64,000 bases of DNA from Pseudomonas sp. H9. GTDB lineage: Bacteria > Pseudomonadota > Gammaproteobacteria > Pseudomonadales > Pseudomonadaceae. The number at the start of each line of letters is the position of its first letter. Within the stretch, counting starts at the first letter, position 1. The stretch is taken from positions 310,001-374,000 of the forward strand of contig NZ_SMOK01000047.1 in assembly GCF_004353925.1 (NCBI RefSeq), given 5' to 3'. A program made the translations under genes and the position numbers. Of the stretch, positions 61,497 through 64,000 are shown one piece after another. A model generated the notes under the pieces. That model was not told the DNA's origin. It saw nothing but the letters and a program-made list of their open reading frames with translations, and searched no databases.

Positions 61497-61682
61497 CTAA
61501 TCCACCTTCTCAAACTTTAGTTTGAAATTTTGTTTTTCACTGGTGTGCACTGTGATGACCGGGATTTCGGCAGGCTCAGGCTGGGTAGCATCGTCTTGGG
61601 CAATTAGTCCGGTCATGAACTCCCGAACGGCTTTAGGATCCGCCAGCATGAGCTTTGCATTTTCTGACAGTGGGACTTTCAT
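61497..61682 (-). CDS. Small island protein (61 residues)
   Basis: Starts 'MKVPLSENAKLMLADPKAVR', preceded by AAGGAG seven bases upstream. Soluble, acidic, with 'REFMTGLIAQDDATQPEPAE' and a C-terminal beta-like 'KQNFKLKFEKVD'. No family recognised. The start was moved from the longer open frame (to 61787) because of the strong ribosome site. Co-directional with, and 39 bases before, the island membrane protein. Confidence 0.65.
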   Translation of the reverse strand: MKVPLSENAKLMLADPKAVREFMTGLIAQDDATQPEPAEIPVITVHTSEKQNFKLKFEKVD

Positions 61683-61863
61683 ATCAGTCTCCTTTTTATG
61701 GATGACACTATAGGTGCTCACCTGCGCCGGAGCATCACCGTTGGTCGTTTTGGCTGGGGTGTGATTCATGACGCTACTGATCCCCAAAGGCTCAGTCTAA
61801 ACTCAAACGTGCGCCGATTTCCCATTTGCAGGGGCGCTTTCGCTAAGTGTGGAGCACGCTACC

Positions 61864-62013
61864 ATGCGTACCATCATCCCCATTCCCGACGACCAAGAGC
61901 CTGACCTTTTCGACCTGCCGCCCGGCCCTGCACCTGGGCAGCAGGAGCTGTTCGCAGAGGAAGAGCAGGTCACTGCCGTTGCAGTCCAGGCGTCAAAGCC
62001 GGGGCAGACCTAG
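61864..62013 (+). CDS. Small acidic island protein (49 residues)
   Basis: Reads 'MRTIIPIPDDQEPDLFDLPP' then 'GPAPGQQELFAEEEQV', with GGAG nine bases before the ATG. Strongly acidic, Pro/Glu-rich, probably disordered. The 'LFDLPPGP...QELF' repeats resemble short peptide ligands. No family recognised; a real gene is likely but not certain. Confidence 0.5.
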   Translation: MRTIIPIPDDQEPDLFDLPPGPAPGQQELFAEEEQVTAVAVQASKPGQT

Positions 62014-62107
62014 ACGCTTGCCCTCGTGGCCCGCGTTGTGGCTGGGGTTGACGAAGGATGGCCGGATCGGCTGCTGCCTGGACTGGGGTGCGCTAACTAA
62101 CTCAGGC

Positions 62108-62198
62108 TGGGCACACGATTAGGATTAGCTAAATACCGCTGGTGGACAAAATAGTGGCAAATAGGTAGCGTTAACCCGCTGCGCTAAATCGTGCCCAC
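62108..62198. repeat. Imperfect inverted repeat flanking ~80 bases
   Basis: tgggcacacgatta at the left and taaatcgtgccca at the right pair over TGGGCAC plus GATT with a 2-base insertion. It lies upstream of the nuclease-like gene, whose start is 23 bases further right. It could be a small mobile-element relic or an operator. Confidence 0.35.
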
Positions 62199-62220
62199 AG
62201 TTAATCTTTGAGAAGCAAGT

Positions 62221-63162
62221 ATGAGCAAGCCAGGTGATGACCTTGAAAAAATCGTAGAGATCATTGAACGCTCTACCTCACCTACGGCACGTATAGAACA
62301 AAACGTATTTCTTCCGATATTGACTTCAACACAAGGTCACACTGCTCAATGTGACATTGTAATAAGAAACGGGCCGCCTCATAGAGAGACGCTTACGATT
62401 GTGGAGGTTCAGGATCGAAACTCTAAAGTTGATATCAATACTTTTCGCGGCTGGCTAGGAAAAATTGATGACGTTGGGGCACAGCATCTTATATGTGTCT
62501 CCAGAAAAGATTTTGCTTCTAGCATTAAAGAGAAAGCCACTCAATCAGGCTCAAAAATATTTCTTGTCACCTTGAAGGATCTAACGCCGGACAGCATTCC
62601 GCTTGATTTTATACATTTTATATTTTTGTATAATAGCGTGAACATCAAAGTCAGAAGTGTAAAGCCATATGTCGGGAAGGGGGAGATTGCAAAGCTGGGT
62701 CTTAAGCCAATGAATCATGAGCTTGGCGACAAGGTATGGTCTTTAGACCAAATAACCATGATTTCATTGCTGGAGTTATGCAGGTCTTCAATTAATGACA
62801 GCCAGGATTCACTTAACCCTGCGACCAGCAAAGATAATTTAGGGAAATTATCGTACAGGCCTGTCGGTGAAGATGCCCTCTACTATTGTCACAATGGTGA
62901 GCTTATACGTGTCGGTCTGGATTGTGAGTTTGAATGGGAATCCGAGCATGCTGAGATCCCGATGTCTGTCGCCTCCTATGAGCAAGATCAACATGGCGCA
63001 TTGGCATGGCTTTTTGAGGTCGAACATAATAGTAAAAGCGGTCCGATCTCGATCAAGCTTCCTGTGGTTAAGCTGGATGACGGAACCTATAAGGTTCTGG
63101 ACAGCATCATAAACACTCAGCTTGAATATACCTTCGACATAGTGCCGAAGCCAAACTACTAA
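62221..63162 (+). CDS. PD-(D/E)XK nuclease-like protein (Mrr-type restriction fold)
   Basis: 313 residues starting 'MSKPGDDLEKIVEIIERSTS'. An N-terminal helix with Glu26 ('ARIEQNVF') is followed by Asp45 in 'AQCDIVIRN' and E-V-Q at 62-64 in 'LTIVEVQDRNSKVDINTFRG', the D...ExQ pattern of Mrr-like PD-(D/E)XK nucleases, then 'GAQHLICVSRKDFASS'. The C-terminal ~170 residues are of unknown fold. AT-rich. 75 bases later a small membrane protein gene follows on the same strand. A role in defence is inferred only. Confidence 0.65.
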   Translation: MSKPGDDLEKIVEIIERSTSPTARIEQNVFLPILTSTQGHTAQCDIVIRNGPPHRETLTIVEVQDRNSKVDINTFRGWLGKIDDVGAQHLICVSRKDFASSIKEKATQSGSKIFLVTLKDLTPDSIPLDFIHFIFLYNSVNIKVRSVKPYVGKGEIAKLGLKPMNHELGDKVWSLDQITMISLLELCRSSINDSQDSLNPATSKDNLGKLSYRPVGEDALYYCHNGELIRVGLDCEFEWESEHAEIPMSVASYEQDQHGALAWLFEVEHNSKSGPISIKLPVVKLDDGTYKVLDSIINTQLEYTFDIVPKPNY

Positions 63163-63237
63163 CAAACCGCTCAAGCGCTCACCTTATTTACGGATCGTAT
63201 TCCGAGCGCCCTTAAGATACTTAGCATGGAGTAGCTT

Positions 63238-63507
63238 ATGCCTATACCTGAGACGACTTGGATTCACCTTCTGGCGGTGCTAGGTTCTGTAGCTGTGATG
63301 ATATATGGCATGAATATTGTCTATAAGCGCTTGAAAGCAAAGAATCAAGGCTTTGGTCCGAATAGCCTAAAAGCAATTGGTGTAACCCTCTTCATCCCAG
63401 CAATATTGATTCTAGCCGTAACTACTAATTTCCAATCTGAAACATTGGCAGCCTTGCTCGGCACTGTCGCCGGTTATGTGCTGTCCACTAGCAAGCCCGA
63501 AGAGTAG
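63238..63507 (+). CDS. Small two-helix membrane protein
   Basis: 89 residues starting 'MPIPETTWIHLLAVLGSVAV', with two clear hydrophobic helices (~9-28 and ~46-60), a third weaker one (~67-80), and a basic loop 'YKRLKAKNQGFG'. GGAG precedes the ATG. No family recognised. Its position directly after the nuclease-like gene suggests they are co-expressed; it could be an accessory or effector membrane component. Confidence 0.6.
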   Translation: MPIPETTWIHLLAVLGSVAVMIYGMNIVYKRLKAKNQGFGPNSLKAIGVTLFIPAILILAVTTNFQSETLAALLGTVAGYVLSTSKPEE

Positions 63508-63523
63508 GTGCATAACAAACGGT

Positions 63524-64000
63524 TTAAAGCAGGTCGCGCCCGCGACGACTCATGACGGCCCGGCGCCGATCACCAGCCGATGGTTGGCTGGATGAAGGGC
63601 GGCGCAGTGCGTCGAACTGTTCGGCAGATGATCCGCCGCGATAGTTGGTAATGTCGGCTTCCACGGTTTCGCGGATCAGCTGGTTATCGGCGCGCTGCTC
63701 GGGGGTCAGGTGGATATTCTGCGCCCATTGTTCGCGCTCGCGGCTCCGGTCGTAGCCTCGCCCCATATCACGCTGAAGGTCATCCACCGGCTCGGGCGCT
63801 GGCTCGGCGGGCGGCACCCAAGCAGGCTCGGGCGCTGGAGTGCGACCTGTGACTTCGATCAGCGCGGGTTCACGCTGCAGTGCCTGTTCGTCCTGTGCGC
63901 GGATACCCAAATTCAAAGCGAAGGCCACACGCCGGGCTGCATCCAATGGGCTGAGATTGTAGTAGTTGTTCTGGGTGTTGTTGTTCACTGCGTCGAGATC
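63524..64000 (-). CDS. C-terminal part of an island protein, Pro/Glu-rich (5' end outside window)
   Basis: The frame is open to the right edge ('...DLDAVNNNTQNNYYNLSPL'), so the GTG at 63988 is probably internal. The visible ~158 residues have 'DAARRVAFALNLGIRAQDEQ', a proline-rich stretch 'PAPEPAWVPPAEPAPEPVDD' and an Arg-rich end 'AGDRRRAVMSRRGRDLL'. No domain is recognised; a mobilisation or phage-related protein is possible. GC content is closer to the host than that of the neighbouring island genes. Confidence 0.5.
   Translation of the reverse strand, partial: DLDAVNNNTQNNYYNLSPLDAARRVAFALNLGIRAQDEQALQREPALIEVTGRTPAPEPAWVPPAEPAPEPVDDLQRDMGRGYDRSREREQWAQNIHLTPEQRADNQLIRETVEADITNYRGGSSAEQFDALRRPSSSQPSAGDRRRAVMSRRGRDLL

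Larger units (their letters stand above)
60501..64000. mobile_element. Genomic island, left end (continues past the window)
   Basis: The host side is 60440 and below (tRNA 3' flank with terminator). The island side begins above 60500, where the sequence becomes AT-richer, REPs stop, and the genes are unfamiliar (restriction-nuclease-like protein, small membrane proteins). By the usual rule the intact tRNA-Ser(CGA) and integrase should lie at the far end, outside the window. No integrase is visible here. Confidence 0.72.

Overview
The window looks like a chromosomal segment of a fluorescent-group Pseudomonas (P. putida/P. fluorescens type). This rests on high GC, nine stretches carrying the roughly 23-bp Pseudomonas REP palindrome, and typical Pseudomonas gene families and neighbourhoods (lpxO, cysK, pxpABC, rnd-ycgL, an OprD porin, DUF1302/DUF1329). 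No database search was run, so species and family names come from reading the translated sequences.

Region 1 (1-28.8 kb) is mostly core genome: two convergent DMT exporters, lipid A hydroxylase lpxO, cysK, a MoxR/VWA pair, the 5-oxoprolinase operon with an MFS carrier and a divergent LysR, a class II amidotransferase operon, oligopeptidase B, an HNH nuclease, an RNA methyltransferase, a degenerate metallopeptidase-like secreted protein, rnd-ycgL, eptA with a ColR-like promoter site, and amino-acid transporters.

Region 2 (29.3-40.2 kb) is a same-strand block encoding an alkyl-DHAP-synthase-like flavoenzyme, a GlpD-like oxidase, an FGGY kinase, a phospholipase C-like secreted protein and the outer-membrane pair DUF1302/DUF1329, with a divergent AraC regulator. 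I read it as a candidate pathway for (ether) glycerolipid use.

Region 3 (40.2-56.6 kb) has, on the minus strand, a dipeptide-type ABC importer, an OprD porin, an aspartoacylase-like amide hydrolase, ornithine aminotransferase and an extra pyrroline-5-carboxylate reductase. Divergent on the plus strand are a LysR regulator, an S12 serine hydrolase, an AcnA-type aconitase and a leaderless solute-binding-fold protein. Together they suggest uptake and breakdown of an acylated ornithine, conceivably a citryl-ornithine conjugate. A TonB siderophore receptor plus DUF4198 protein follow.

Region 4 (60.4-64 kb) begins at a 61-nt 3' fragment of tRNA-Ser(CGA) next to a strong terminator. It is the left end of an integrated genomic island that runs off the window. 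The island is AT-richer and carries unfamiliar genes, including a PD-(D/E)XK nuclease-like protein followed by a small two-helix membrane protein.

No rRNA gene, intact tRNA, CRISPR array or IS transposase was seen.
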